From Hyphococcus formosus (GTDB lineage: Bacteria; Pseudomonadota; Alphaproteobacteria; Caulobacterales; Parvularculaceae): DNA of 64,000 bases. Under the pieces are notes generated by a model. The model searched no databases, was not told the origin of the DNA, and saw only the letters and a list, made by a program, of their open reading frames with translations. Made by a program: the position numbers and the translations under genes. Where the stretch lies: the NCBI RefSeq assembly GCF_046736345.1, contig NZ_CP157210.1, positions 744,001 to 808,000 of the forward strand. Reading direction: 5' to 3'. Of this stretch, positions 1 to 8,265 are shown piece by piece. Numbering within the stretch: position 1 is the first letter of the stretch; every line of letters begins with the position of its first letter.

Positions 1-286
1 CCTGAGCAAGAACATCGTTTACGCACATGGCGACAAGGTCGACACCAATCGTTCCGTGCATGCCGGTTTCGGAGGCGATTTTCAGCTTGGTGCCAACGCC
101 ATCGGTACCTGAAACGAGAATGGGATCTTTGAACCCAGCCGCTTTGAGGTCGAACATGCCGCCAAAGCCGCCCAATGCTGCATCAGCGCCGGGCCGTGCC
201 GTCGCCCGCGCCAAAGGGCCAATGACCTTTATCAGGCGATCTCCAGCATCAATATCTACGCCAGCTTTTTTATATGCGTCGCTCAT
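1..286 (-). CDS. purM: Phosphoribosylformylglycinamidine cyclo-ligase, N-terminal part (cut by window edge)
   Basis: PurM (AIR synthetase) closes the imidazole ring in de novo purine synthesis, using ATP. The minus strand starts ATG at 286 and reads MSDAYKKAGVDIDAGDRLI, then a conserved PurM stretch with GGFGGMFDL and VSGTDGVGTKLKIA, the family's nucleotide-binding region. About 95 codons are present and the remaining two thirds lie beyond base 1. The 274-base gap to the divergent DUF2066 gene should hold both promoters; no clear -35/-10 pair was found there. The purM, DUF2066, hda, ppk order is, from my knowledge, common in Alphaproteobacteria. Confidence 0.93.
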   Translation of the reverse strand, partial: MSDAYKKAGVDIDAGDRLIKVIGPLARATARPGADAALGGFGGMFDLKAAGFKDPILVSGTDGVGTKLKIASETGMHGTIGVDLVAMCVNDVLAQ

Positions 287-560
287 ATTCGCCTTGGGGT
301 TAGGGGGCTTGAAATATTTGCGCTCTCCTAACCGTTGCCGGGGGTGCCGCGCAAGGTCGAAAGCCCAGAGATTAGCTCAAAGCTAGGAGTTTCGGGCGAG
401 TTTTGCCGGTTTCCCCGATTGATTGGCCCCTGAACGGAAAATCATTGTGCGGCACCGCGATTCGGGGTCGTTTCCGGGCGCAAGGGCCGCTATAAATTGC
501 CATAATCGAGCATTAAGACGGTTCTATCCTTGGGGAATACGCGAAAAAGCGGAGTATTTG

Positions 561-1955
561 ATGACGATTTTACGGATTTCAGCGGCGTTTTGCGCGGCAA
601 TTCTGGCGATTATCGGGTCCGCTTTGGCGGCGGGTGACGATGTTTTCGTTGTCCCGCGGGTGACCGTACAGGCCCAAGCCGACAACGCGACTGCGGCCAA
701 GCTGATTGCACAGCGATCAGGTCGGCGTCACGCGTTACAGCTCTTATTGCGCCGCCTGACCGTCGAGGAAGATTGGCCCTATTTGCCGCGCTTTGCGTCT
801 GAAACTTCCGAAGTGTCGCCTACAGGCCCAGAAGATTTTTCAATGCTGGCGGAGCGCACAGTCCTGACGCTTGATCATTCGATGCTCGAAGCGCTTGAAT
901 CCGGTTTCGAAGTTTATAACGAGAAAAGTTCTGCACGGACCTATCGCGCCTATATCACCTACCGGTTCAAACCTGCGGCGATCCGGAAATTATTGCGCGA
1001 CGCACAAATCCCATACTCCGAAGCGCAAACCCGGATGGCGTTGGTGCTGCCAGTCCTTGAAACCCAAAACGGGCTTTACCTTTGGGAAGAGAATAATCCG
1101 TGGATGGCCGCGTGGAAGGTTCGTCCTTACAACAATGAATTAACCCCGATGACGGCACCGCTCGGCGACCTAGAAGATGCGTCGACCATAAGCCCCCGTC
1201 AGGCACTCGCGCTAAACGAAGAAGCGCTCGCGGCGATGGCAGAGCGGTATTCCGTCAGTCAGGTGATCGTCGCCCACGCATTTCTCAAACAGGTCGATGG
1301 CCAACATCAATTGCGCGTGCGTCTTGTGAATGGTTTCCGCGAGTCTGCTGATTTCTCCGCCGACGCTGAGCTATCGCAGATCAATACCGCGCCGGGTCAG
1401 TTTGGCTTTGACGATGTACAGCAGGGGCCGACAACTAATGCTTTTGCGCCCGCCCAAGTTGGCGACGTTCTGGCGCAAGCCTTGTTTAATCGCGAAGCGG
1501 GGAATTTCCCGGCGCTTGCGGAAGAGGCCATCGAAGTCGTGATCGCAAAACACGCGAAACCGTGGAAGGAGCGTACGCTCATCGATCATACGGAAGCCGC
1601 ATTGCTCGAAGCGAGTGCGTTTTTCAACTCGCTCGGTGATTGGACGAAGATTCGCTCCGCGTTGATTTCAACGCCGCTTGTTGGTTCGGTTCAGGTTCGC
1701 TCATTGTCGCGCACCGGGGCAGAGATGTTGATCCGCGCTTATGGCGATCCGGATAAATTGATCGTTGCTATGGAAGCGCAAGGCCTTGCCCTTTGGACCG
1801 AAGACGGCGTGAGCTGGATGATCGCAACGCCATCAACCGCGCAGCGCGTCCGGGAAAAACAACGCAATCGGCGAAATCGTTTCGGCGAATATCAAAATGG
1901 TGCTTTACCCGTGCAGCCAGCGGCGTATGAAGGGCAACCGGATCCGCGGTATTAA
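561..1955 (+). CDS. DUF2066 domain exported protein
   Basis: A 464-residue protein of unknown function. The start at 561 was chosen because the residues from MTILRISAAFCAAILAII form a good signal peptide ending in SALAAG. The open frame extends upstream to 423, but that extension is basic and unlike a leader. The mature part begins DDVFVVPRVTVQAQADNATAA and continues with an R-x-ALQLLLRRLT motif, both typical of DUF2066 proteins found beside purM and hda. The C-terminus is arginine-rich, then proline-rich. The protein is probably periplasmic. The biochemical role is unknown to me. Confidence 0.8.
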   Translation: MTILRISAAFCAAILAIIGSALAAGDDVFVVPRVTVQAQADNATAAKLIAQRSGRRHALQLLLRRLTVEEDWPYLPRFASETSEVSPTGPEDFSMLAERTVLTLDHSMLEALESGFEVYNEKSSARTYRAYITYRFKPAAIRKLLRDAQIPYSEAQTRMALVLPVLETQNGLYLWEENNPWMAAWKVRPYNNELTPMTAPLGDLEDASTISPRQALALNEEALAAMAERYSVSQVIVAHAFLKQVDGQHQLRVRLVNGFRESADFSADAELSQINTAPGQFGFDDVQQGPTTNAFAPAQVGDVLAQALFNREAGNFPALAEEAIEVVIAKHAKPWKERTLIDHTEAALLEASAFFNSLGDWTKIRSALISTPLVGSVQVRSLSRTGAEMLIRAYGDPDKLIVAMEAQGLALWTEDGVSWMIATPSTAQRVREKQRNRRNRFGEYQNGALPVQPAAYEGQPDPRY

Positions 1956-1993
1956 ACCGAGGATTAAAAACAACACAATTGAGATCTGAAGAG

Positions 1994-2674
1994 ATGCGCA
2001 GCAGTCAATCAATGCGTCAACTTTCGCTCGCCCTGCCGGAAAACAATCCGAAGATGGATCGAGCGTCTTTTGTTCGCGCAGCATCCAACGAAGTGGCTTG
2101 GCGTACCGGAACTGCATGGTTGCATTCCGAAGAGCCAGCGCTGGTGATTTGCGGGCCATCCGGTGCCGGTAAAAATCACTTGGCATCGGCGCTTGTGGAA
2201 GGGTGTGAATTTTTCCAAACAACAGCCGAAGCGATGGCAGATGGGACGGGTACGTATAAAACGTCACTGGTTATCGTCGATGATATGCCTGCGGTCGATC
2301 CGCGCGCGTTTTTGACAGCGTTCGAAACCGGCATTTCGTCCGGGCATCGGTTTTTGTTGATCGGCGAGGGACATCCATCGGTCTGGGCGCTGGGCCTCAA
2401 AGATTTACGGACCCGACTCGAAGCCGCACCGCGTGCGGTTTTGGCTGACCCGGATGAAACCTTGCTCCGTGCCGTCATGGCAAAAGGTTTTCGCGATCGT
2501 CAGGTCGCTGTAAGTGACACTGTGATCGAATATGTTGCACCGCGCATTCCGTGCACTTTTGCGGCTGCACACGGATTTGTCGCCCTTGCAGACCGAACTG
2601 CACTCGAAGAAAACCGAAAAATAACCACACCTTTCGTACAAAAGCTCCTTGATAACCTTTCTGAAGGCGATTGA
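1994..2674 (+). CDS. hdaA: DnaA-related regulatory ATPase (Hda/HdaA homologue)
   Basis: A 226-residue protein of the DnaA/Hda AAA+ family that in alphaproteobacteria works with the replication clamp to inactivate DnaA-ATP after initiation. The N-terminal MRQLSLALP resembles the clamp-binding QLxLxL peptide of Hda. A Walker A motif, GPSGAGKNHLA, and a Walker B-like LVIVDDMPAV follow. It lacks the DNA-binding domain IV of DnaA, as expected for Hda. ATG at 1994 was taken; TTG 1979 and ATG 2012 are also possible, as no Shine-Dalgarno decides it. It lies 38 bases after DUF2066 and 42 before ppk, in one apparent operon. Confidence 0.87.
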   Translation: MRSSQSMRQLSLALPENNPKMDRASFVRAASNEVAWRTGTAWLHSEEPALVICGPSGAGKNHLASALVEGCEFFQTTAEAMADGTGTYKTSLVIVDDMPAVDPRAFLTAFETGISSGHRFLLIGEGHPSVWALGLKDLRTRLEAAPRAVLADPDETLLRAVMAKGFRDRQVAVSDTVIEYVAPRIPCTFAAAHGFVALADRTALEENRKITTPFVQKLLDNLSEGD

Positions 2675-2716
2675 ACGTCATAAGTAAGGTGTTGAAAATT
2701 TCAGGGAGCGTTTGCG

Positions 2717-4918
2717 TTGGCAGCAGATGATGGCATTGCGGGAAGCGTTACGGGATCGGCTTTAATCACGCCAGATTCGCCGAACCGTTTCATCAATCGA
2801 GAATTGTCCTGGTTGTCTTTCAATAGCCGGGTTCTCGAAGAGGCATTCAATCCCCAACATCCGCTTTTGGAACGACTTCGCTTTTTGTCGATCTCGGCTA
2901 GCAATCTTGATGAATTTTTCATGGTTCGCGTGGCTGGTCTTAGGGGACAAGTGCGCGAAGGGGTTGTGGCGCTCAGCCAGGAAGGCATGACGCCGCAAGA
3001 GCAGCTCAATATGATCTCGGAGCATGCGGCGGCCTTGATGGCCGAGCAGCAACGATGCTGGCGCGAGCTAAAGCCACTTATGCGTGATGCGGGCGTCGTT
3101 ATCCTTGGTGATGAGGACGAGCTGACCGATGAGGAAGCCGCTTGGCTCGAAAATGAATTCCATACGAATATTTTCCCGATCCTGACACCGCTGGCGCTTG
3201 ATCCAGCGCATCCATTTCCGTTTGTGCCTAATCTTGGTTTTGTTCTTTGTTTTGATCTTAAACGCGCTGACGGACAGCCGCTCGAAGCAATCTTGCCGGT
3301 ACCGGTCAAGATTGGCCGTTTCATTCGCCTGCCTGATCGGCCATCATCGGATGATACGCGCTCGCCGGCGCGTTTTATATCGCTTGAAAAAACGATTGTT
3401 CGATTCATCAATAGCGTTTTCCCAGGGTTTGAAATCGTAGCGCATGGCGCATTTCGCGTTTTGCGCGACTCCGATGTTGAGGTCGAAGAAGAAGCCGAAG
3501 ACCTCGTGCGCGTTTTCGAAACCATGCTCAAACGTCGCCGCCGGGGTGATGCGATCCGTGTCAAGATTGATGCGCGGACACCGGAACATTTGCGCGAGTT
3601 GATCCGCGAGCGCCTTCAGGCGACACCACAAGATGTAATTTATGTGGACGGTATTTTGGGCCTTGCGCAGTCAAGCGAGTTGATACCCTCAGACCGTCCG
3701 GATCTGCAGTTCGAGCCTTTTGAGCCGCGCTTCCCGGAGCGTATCCGCGAGCATGGCGGCGATTGTTTTTCTGCTATTCGTGCAAAAGATATTCTCGTCC
3801 ACCATCCATATGAATCTTTTGATGTGGTGGTGCAGTTTCTCAAACAAGCCGCCGCCGATCCTAAAGTGGTCGCAATCAAGCAAACACTTTACCGGACGTC
3901 AAAACAATCACCGATCGTCGAGGCGCTAATCGAAGCCGCGGAAGCCGGTAAAAATGTAACCGCGCTGGTCGAATTGAAAGCGCGGTTTGACGAAGAAGCA
4001 AATATTCGATGGGCGCGCGCATTAGAGCGCGCTGGCGTAAATGTGGTCTATGGCTTCCTAGAATATAAAACCCACGCCAAGCTCTCGCTCGTTGTTCGCC
4101 AAGAGGCAGACGGCGCGCGAACATATGCGCATGTGGGAACGGGCAACTATCATCCGATCACGGCGAAAATTTATACCGACCTTTCGCTGTTCACCTGCGA
4201 TCCCGCCATTGGCCGGGACGCTGCAAAGGTATTCAACTTTATTACCGGTTACGCAGCCCCGGATGCGTTTGAGAAGTTTGCGGTAGCGCCGTTGAATGCG
4301 CGCGAGCACATAACAAAGTTGATTAACCGCGAAATTCGCAATGCCAAAAAAGGCAAGCCGGGCGCAATCTGGATGAAGATGAATGCGCTCGTTGATGGTG
4401 AATTGATCGATAAGCTTTATGAAGCATCGAATGCTGGTGTTCAGGTCGATCTGATTGTTCGGGGTATTTGCTGTTTACGGCCCGGTGTTCCCGGCTTATC
4501 CGAGAACATCCGTGTCAAGAGTATTGTTGGTCGCTATCTTGAACATGCGCGGATTTATGCGTTTGGTGCTGGTGACGCGCTGCCGAACCCGCAGGCGAAA
4601 ATATTTGTCGCTTCCGCAGATCTGATGCCGAGAAATCTCAACCGCCGGGTCGAGGTCTTTTGCCCTGTGGAAAACCCGACGGTCCATAGCCAAATTCTGG
4701 ATTATATCCTCGTTGGGAATTTAAATGATGAGGCGCAAAGCTGGCGTCTTAAGGCTGATGGGTCATATGAACGGGTCGCCGCCGTCAAGAAGGCTGGTGG
4801 TGATTCCGATAGCGAGAGCTTCAATATTCACACCTATATGATGACCAATGCCTCGCTTTCTGGCCGCGGTGCATCAATTGAATATAACGCGCCGAAAGAA
4901 TTGAAGCGCCGGAAATAA
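2717..4918 (+). CDS. ppk: Polyphosphate kinase 1
   Basis: A 733-residue RNA-degradosome-type PPK1, making inorganic polyphosphate reversibly from ATP. Family landmarks are FINRELSWLSFN near the N-terminus, H453 in the KTHAKLSLVV motif (equivalent to the autophosphorylated E. coli H435) and H610 in YLEHARIYAF (equivalent to H592). Length is slightly above the usual ~690. It starts with TTG at 2717; the choice rests on AGGGAG at 2703-2708, eight bases upstream, and on the absence of an ATG before the conserved N-terminus. ppx follows 70 bases downstream, giving a synthesis/degradation pair. Confidence 0.97.
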   Translation: MAADDGIAGSVTGSALITPDSPNRFINRELSWLSFNSRVLEEAFNPQHPLLERLRFLSISASNLDEFFMVRVAGLRGQVREGVVALSQEGMTPQEQLNMISEHAAALMAEQQRCWRELKPLMRDAGVVILGDEDELTDEEAAWLENEFHTNIFPILTPLALDPAHPFPFVPNLGFVLCFDLKRADGQPLEAILPVPVKIGRFIRLPDRPSSDDTRSPARFISLEKTIVRFINSVFPGFEIVAHGAFRVLRDSDVEVEEEAEDLVRVFETMLKRRRRGDAIRVKIDARTPEHLRELIRERLQATPQDVIYVDGILGLAQSSELIPSDRPDLQFEPFEPRFPERIREHGGDCFSAIRAKDILVHHPYESFDVVVQFLKQAAADPKVVAIKQTLYRTSKQSPIVEALIEAAEAGKNVTALVELKARFDEEANIRWARALERAGVNVVYGFLEYKTHAKLSLVVRQEADGARTYAHVGTGNYHPITAKIYTDLSLFTCDPAIGRDAAKVFNFITGYAAPDAFEKFAVAPLNAREHITKLINREIRNAKKGKPGAIWMKMNALVDGELIDKLYEASNAGVQVDLIVRGICCLRPGVPGLSENIRVKSIVGRYLEHARIYAFGAGDALPNPQAKIFVASADLMPRNLNRRVEVFCPVENPTVHSQILDYILVGNLNDEAQSWRLKADGSYERVAAVKKAGGDSDSESFNIHTYMMTNASLSGRGASIEYNAPKELKRRK

Positions 4919-4988
4919 ACGCACTAAGTGCGAATCGCGAAATGCTGTATATCGTCGTCATGTATAGAAATCGGGATTGACGGGGATA

Positions 4989-6494
4989 ATGGAGAACGTC
5001 ACGACCATTGCGCCAGAAACGACGCCGCGCGAGAAAAGACGTGCCGTTATTGATATTGGCTCAAATTCCGTGCGTTTGGTGGTTTACGACGGGCCGGCGC
5101 GCGCGCCCATTCCAATTTGCAACGAAAAATCGCTCTGTGGTCTGGGGCGCGATATGACCCCCGAAGGCGGATTAAACCCGTCTGCGGTCGAGGATGCGCT
5201 CGCGACATTGGCGCGGTTTCGCCATGTGCTTGATGATCTGGGAAACCCGCCCGTGCGGGCAATCGCCACCTCTGCCGTGAGAGAGGCCCATGATGGGCCG
5301 CAATTTGTCGAGGCCGCGCGTGCCCTTGGCTTTGATGTAGATGTGGTGACCGGCAAAGAAGAGGGCGAGTTGGCGGCGCTGGGCGTTCTTTCGGTCGAGC
5401 CCGGGGCGACTGGCCTTGTGGGCGATATGGGCGGCGGCAGTCTTGAGCTTGCAGTCTTGAATAAAGGCAGCCTCAAAGACCGCGGTAGTTTGCCCATCGG
5501 CCCGCTTAGTCTGATGCATGATGTGGGGGCTGATTTTAAGCAGGCCCAGAAAATCATTGATAAACATCTTGCGGGCGCAAAGTTCATCAAATCGGGAGCG
5601 TTCGATACGCTCTATTCTGTTGGCGGCGCGTGGCGCGCAGTTGCCCGAATTCATATGTCGATCCGAGGATATCCGCTTCAGGTTCTACAACATTATGAAA
5701 TGACAGCGGCACAAACCATCGAAGTTTGCAATTTGATTGCCCGCCAAAGTCGCCAGTCTCTCGAAGAAATAGAGGGCATCCCGCGCAGGCGTCTTGATAC
5801 CTTGCCCTATGCGTCAACTGTTCTGAAAACCGTCATTCAACGCTATGGCATCAAGCATGTCATCATCTCAAGCGGCGGCGTCCGTGAAGGGCTGCTCTAT
5901 CAAAAACTGTCCAAGGCAGTTCGCAAACAAGATCCGTTTCATGTGGCGTGCAGGTTTTATGCGGACCGGTTATCGCCTGATCCGGCATTTGGTGCAGCCG
6001 CCTATCAGGTTATTGAACCTCTCTTTGTAGAGAGCAACGGCGCGCATCAACGATTGCGTTATGGCGCAAGCCTATTGTGTGACATTGGGGCTTATTTCCA
6101 TCCGGAAATGCGGGGGCGTCACGCATTTGATACCGCGCTTCGCTCTCCTTTTGTGGGGGTAACCCATAAAGAGCGGCTGTGGACCGCGCTGGCCTTATTT
6201 CACCGCCATCAAGGGCGCTCATCGACACCGCCCAATGAAGAAGCAATGTCTTTATTGTCAGACGAAGAGCGAACCAGCGCTACGCAATATGGGCTGGCAT
6301 TGCGGTTTATCTCCGCGCTTGCGCCGAAAAGCGCGACATCACTTGAAGGCTGTACGCTCGAAAAGCGCGACGATGAAATCATCTTCCGCGCTCCAAATGA
6401 TCGCAAGGCGCTCATGGGCGAAACACCGCGACGGCGGTTTGTATCATTGGCATCCGCCTTTGAAGCAAATGCCGGTGAGATCTACGACGACTAA
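4989..6494 (+). CDS. ppx: Exopolyphosphatase / guanosine pentaphosphate phosphohydrolase family
   Basis: A 501-residue Ppx/GppA enzyme of the ASKHA fold, releasing phosphate from polyphosphate chain ends or from pppGpp. The N-terminal phosphate-binding loop reads VIDIGSNSVRLVVYDG, and the second ATPase motif is GDMGGGSLELAVL. The C-terminal third holds the HD-like helical region seen in Ppx. The ATG at 4989 is preferred over the in-frame TTG at 4977; the purine-rich stretch between them fits either. Its stop codon overlaps the stop of the convergent SDR gene in the four bases CTAA (6491-6494). Confidence 0.93.
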   Translation: MENVTTIAPETTPREKRRAVIDIGSNSVRLVVYDGPARAPIPICNEKSLCGLGRDMTPEGGLNPSAVEDALATLARFRHVLDDLGNPPVRAIATSAVREAHDGPQFVEAARALGFDVDVVTGKEEGELAALGVLSVEPGATGLVGDMGGGSLELAVLNKGSLKDRGSLPIGPLSLMHDVGADFKQAQKIIDKHLAGAKFIKSGAFDTLYSVGGAWRAVARIHMSIRGYPLQVLQHYEMTAAQTIEVCNLIARQSRQSLEEIEGIPRRRLDTLPYASTVLKTVIQRYGIKHVIISSGGVREGLLYQKLSKAVRKQDPFHVACRFYADRLSPDPAFGAAAYQVIEPLFVESNGAHQRLRYGASLLCDIGAYFHPEMRGRHAFDTALRSPFVGVTHKERLWTALALFHRHQGRSSTPPNEEAMSLLSDEERTSATQYGLALRFISALAPKSATSLEGCTLEKRDDEIIFRAPNDRKALMGETPRRRFVSLASAFEANAGEIYDD

Positions 6495-7333
6495 CTTTTT
6501 CGGAAACGGTCCAATCCGGTCACCCGCTCATAGAGGCGGTCGGAGATTCCCGAAGGAAGCATGTTGCGTAGTGCCAATAGGCCCATCTTGCTTTTGGGTA
6601 TGGTGTAGCGCGCTTCTGGTCGGCGCGCGGTCAATGCATCGTGAACAGCCTCGGCAACGATGATTGGTGAGGGCGCGGTGGGATGGCCTTTCGCATGCCA
6701 CGCCTTGAAGGTCCTGACCTGATCCGCATAGGGGCCGTTTGTTGCGAACCTATCTAGTGCGTCTTGTTGGTCTTGGCCCATCGCGGTGTTGATGAAGACT
6801 GGGCGAATGACACTGACTTTTATTCCGTGCGGAGCGACTTCGCGGCGTAACGAATCGGACATGCCCTCAAGTGCATGTTTCGATGCCGCATATGGGCTTT
6901 GGAATGCCGCCGCGATGCGTCCGGAAATAGAGCCGATATTGATGATCCGCCCACGGCCGGCCTCGCGCATTTGAGGCAATACAGAGCGGGTCAGGGCGAC
7001 AACGCCGAATAGATTGACCTCGAATTGCTTGCGCCAGTCATCGAGACTGAGTTCTTCGAAGGGGCCAATAACGGATATGCCGGCATTGTTCACAAGGCCG
7101 AAGAGCGTGTTTCCCTCCGAGCGAATGCGGTCCAACGCATCATTGATTGAGGATTGATCGGTTACATCCATCGCAACCGGATGGATACGGCCCGAACCGA
7201 GCGCAGAGAGCTGGTTCAGTTTTTCGATCCGCCGAGCGGCCGCAAAGACCTTAAATCCCTTGTGGGCGAGATGTACCGCAGTGGCTTCGCCAATGCCGCT
7301 TGATGCGCCGGTTACGAGGATGGATTGGTGCAC
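6491..7333 (-). CDS. Short-chain dehydrogenase/reductase
   Basis: A 280-residue classical SDR that should use NAD(P)H to oxidise or reduce an unidentified small substrate. The Rossmann motif TGASSGIG lies at residues 8-15, NNAGIS follows strand 4, the catalytic serine is in IGSISGR, and the Y-x3-K pair is YAASK. The residue after the second beta strand is followed by AARR, which suggests NADPH preference (inference). The C-terminus is longer than in the minimal 250-residue enzymes. It is convergent with ppx and apparently monocistronic. Confidence 0.9.
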   Translation of the reverse strand: MHQSILVTGASSGIGEATAVHLAHKGFKVFAAARRIEKLNQLSALGSGRIHPVAMDVTDQSSINDALDRIRSEGNTLFGLVNNAGISVIGPFEELSLDDWRKQFEVNLFGVVALTRSVLPQMREAGRGRIINIGSISGRIAAAFQSPYAASKHALEGMSDSLRREVAPHGIKVSVIRPVFINTAMGQDQQDALDRFATNGPYADQVRTFKAWHAKGHPTAPSPIIVAEAVHDALTARRPEARYTIPKSKMGLLALRNMLPSGISDRLYERVTGLDRFRKS

Positions 7334-7402
7334 GCGCTGATTCCTGATGGCTTTCGGTGGACTTTATCGCGCCAGCCGGATTTGCGCAAAGCGCATAAAG
7401 AA

Positions 7403-7427
7403 GGCGCGACAGTGAACCTGTCGCGCC
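7403..7427 (-). terminator. Perfect 10-bp hairpin downstream of the CTERM gene
   Basis: GGCGCGACAG at 7403-7412 pairs fully with CTGTCGCGCC at 7418-7427 around a 5-base loop. On the minus strand the hairpin is followed by TTCTTT, a short T-rich tail. It lies 38 bases past the stop of the gene ending at 7465 and just before the SDR gene, so it probably ends the CTERM transcript. Confidence 0.75.
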
Positions 7428-7464
7428 AACTTAGAGCAGTTGCGGGCGGGGAGGGGTACTGCTC

Positions 7465-8049
7465 TTAAGCTGTTTTTTTACGCCGCGATGCGAAGCCAAG
7501 TCCGGCGATACCGGATAGCAGCAATGGAAGCGCAGCGGGGATCGGCACTTCACTTACCGCGGCATTGATATTGAAGTTGTAATCAGGAAGCGCAGCCCCT
7601 GAGTTCAAGAATGCAATACCGTCGATTGAGAAATTCACTGCCGCGTCAGAAACGAACGACAGGAAGAAAGACTGTAGTGCAACACCGCCATCGGTCGTGC
7701 CATCACTGTTCGTTACGGTAAAAGAACCGAGAGACGTCACACCTTGGAAAAACTCGATCGTTAGATCGGAGAAGCCAGCAGCGACGGCCGACTGGCCAGC
7801 GAGAATCTCATCGAATGCTACGTCGACAAAAACGTCAGCGCCAGCAAGACCAGGCGCGATGGCAAAGCTGCCCTCAGCGGAATATGGTCCCGGGGTTACG
7901 TCATCGTCTTGGATTGCGATCGGATTAGAAACGGACAAAGGTCCGCCATCTGTAATCTCGCACGTACCAACGGTGCAGGGTGCAGCGTTAGCGGCGAAAG
8001 GCGCAATCGATAGTGCAGCCGTAGCAGCTAAAAGCTTTAGTGTATTCAT
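7465..8049 (-). CDS. Exported protein with VPLPA-type CTERM sorting signal
   Basis: A 194-residue secreted protein of unknown function. The start at 8049 gives a clean signal peptide (MNTLKLLAATAALSIAPFAANA) and has GAGGTGG a few bases upstream, whereas the longer frame to 8088 would bury it. The C-terminus has the tripartite sorting signal: SEVPIPAALP, a hydrophobic stretch LLLSGIAGLGFA, and the basic tail SRRKKTA. Such tails are processed by exosortase-type enzymes and are linked with exopolysaccharide export. No exosortase gene is in this window. Two cysteines (PCTVGTC) follow the signal peptide. Confidence 0.82.
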   Translation of the reverse strand: MNTLKLLAATAALSIAPFAANAAPCTVGTCEITDGGPLSVSNPIAIQDDDVTPGPYSAEGSFAIAPGLAGADVFVDVAFDEILAGQSAVAAGFSDLTIEFFQGVTSLGSFTVTNSDGTTDGGVALQSFFLSFVSDAAVNFSIDGIAFLNSGAALPDYNFNINAAVSEVPIPAALPLLLSGIAGLGFASRRKKTA

Positions 8050-8180
8050 AACGAAGTCCACCTCATTTACTATAGGATGTGTGGGCAACAGGGCGGATCG
8101 CTAATAGTTCACGGAAAATCCGAAAAAGTTCCGATTTTTTTTAAATTGTACTTTTAACCAGAATTTGGTTGCACGTGTTC

Positions 8181-8195
8181 GCGCAATCGTTGCGC
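8181..8195. repeat. Inverted repeat GCGCAA-TCG-TTGCGC
   Basis: A perfect 6-bp palindrome with a 3-base spacer in the 216-base gap between pyrG and the CTERM gene, about 130 bases upstream of the CTERM start. It could be an operator half-site pair or a small hairpin; nothing in the sequence decides. Confidence 0.5.
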
Positions 8196-8206
8196 AAACA
8201 AGCAAA

Positions 8207-8236
8207 ACACAAGTCAGTTTCTAAACTGACCCGTGT
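8207..8236 (-). terminator. Candidate pyrG terminator hairpin
   Basis: GTCAGTTT (8213-8220) pairs perfectly with AAACTGAC (8223-8230), and outside a 2-base mismatch ACAC (8207-8210) pairs with GTGT (8233-8236). The minus-strand continuation reads TTTTGC. It begins 30 bases after the pyrG stop codon, which fits a transcription terminator for pyrG. The T-tract is short. Confidence 0.6.
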
Positions 8237-8265
8237 AATGACGAAAATTTAAATCGGAAATTCTG

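Noticed and set aside
27..386. Plus-strand open frame opposite purM
   Set aside because: It is antisense to the clear PurM N-terminus on the minus strand and its translation has no protein-like features.
2701..3564. 287-codon minus-strand open frame over ppk
   Set aside because: It is Ser/Arg-rich, lacks known motifs and is fully antisense to conserved PPK sequence.
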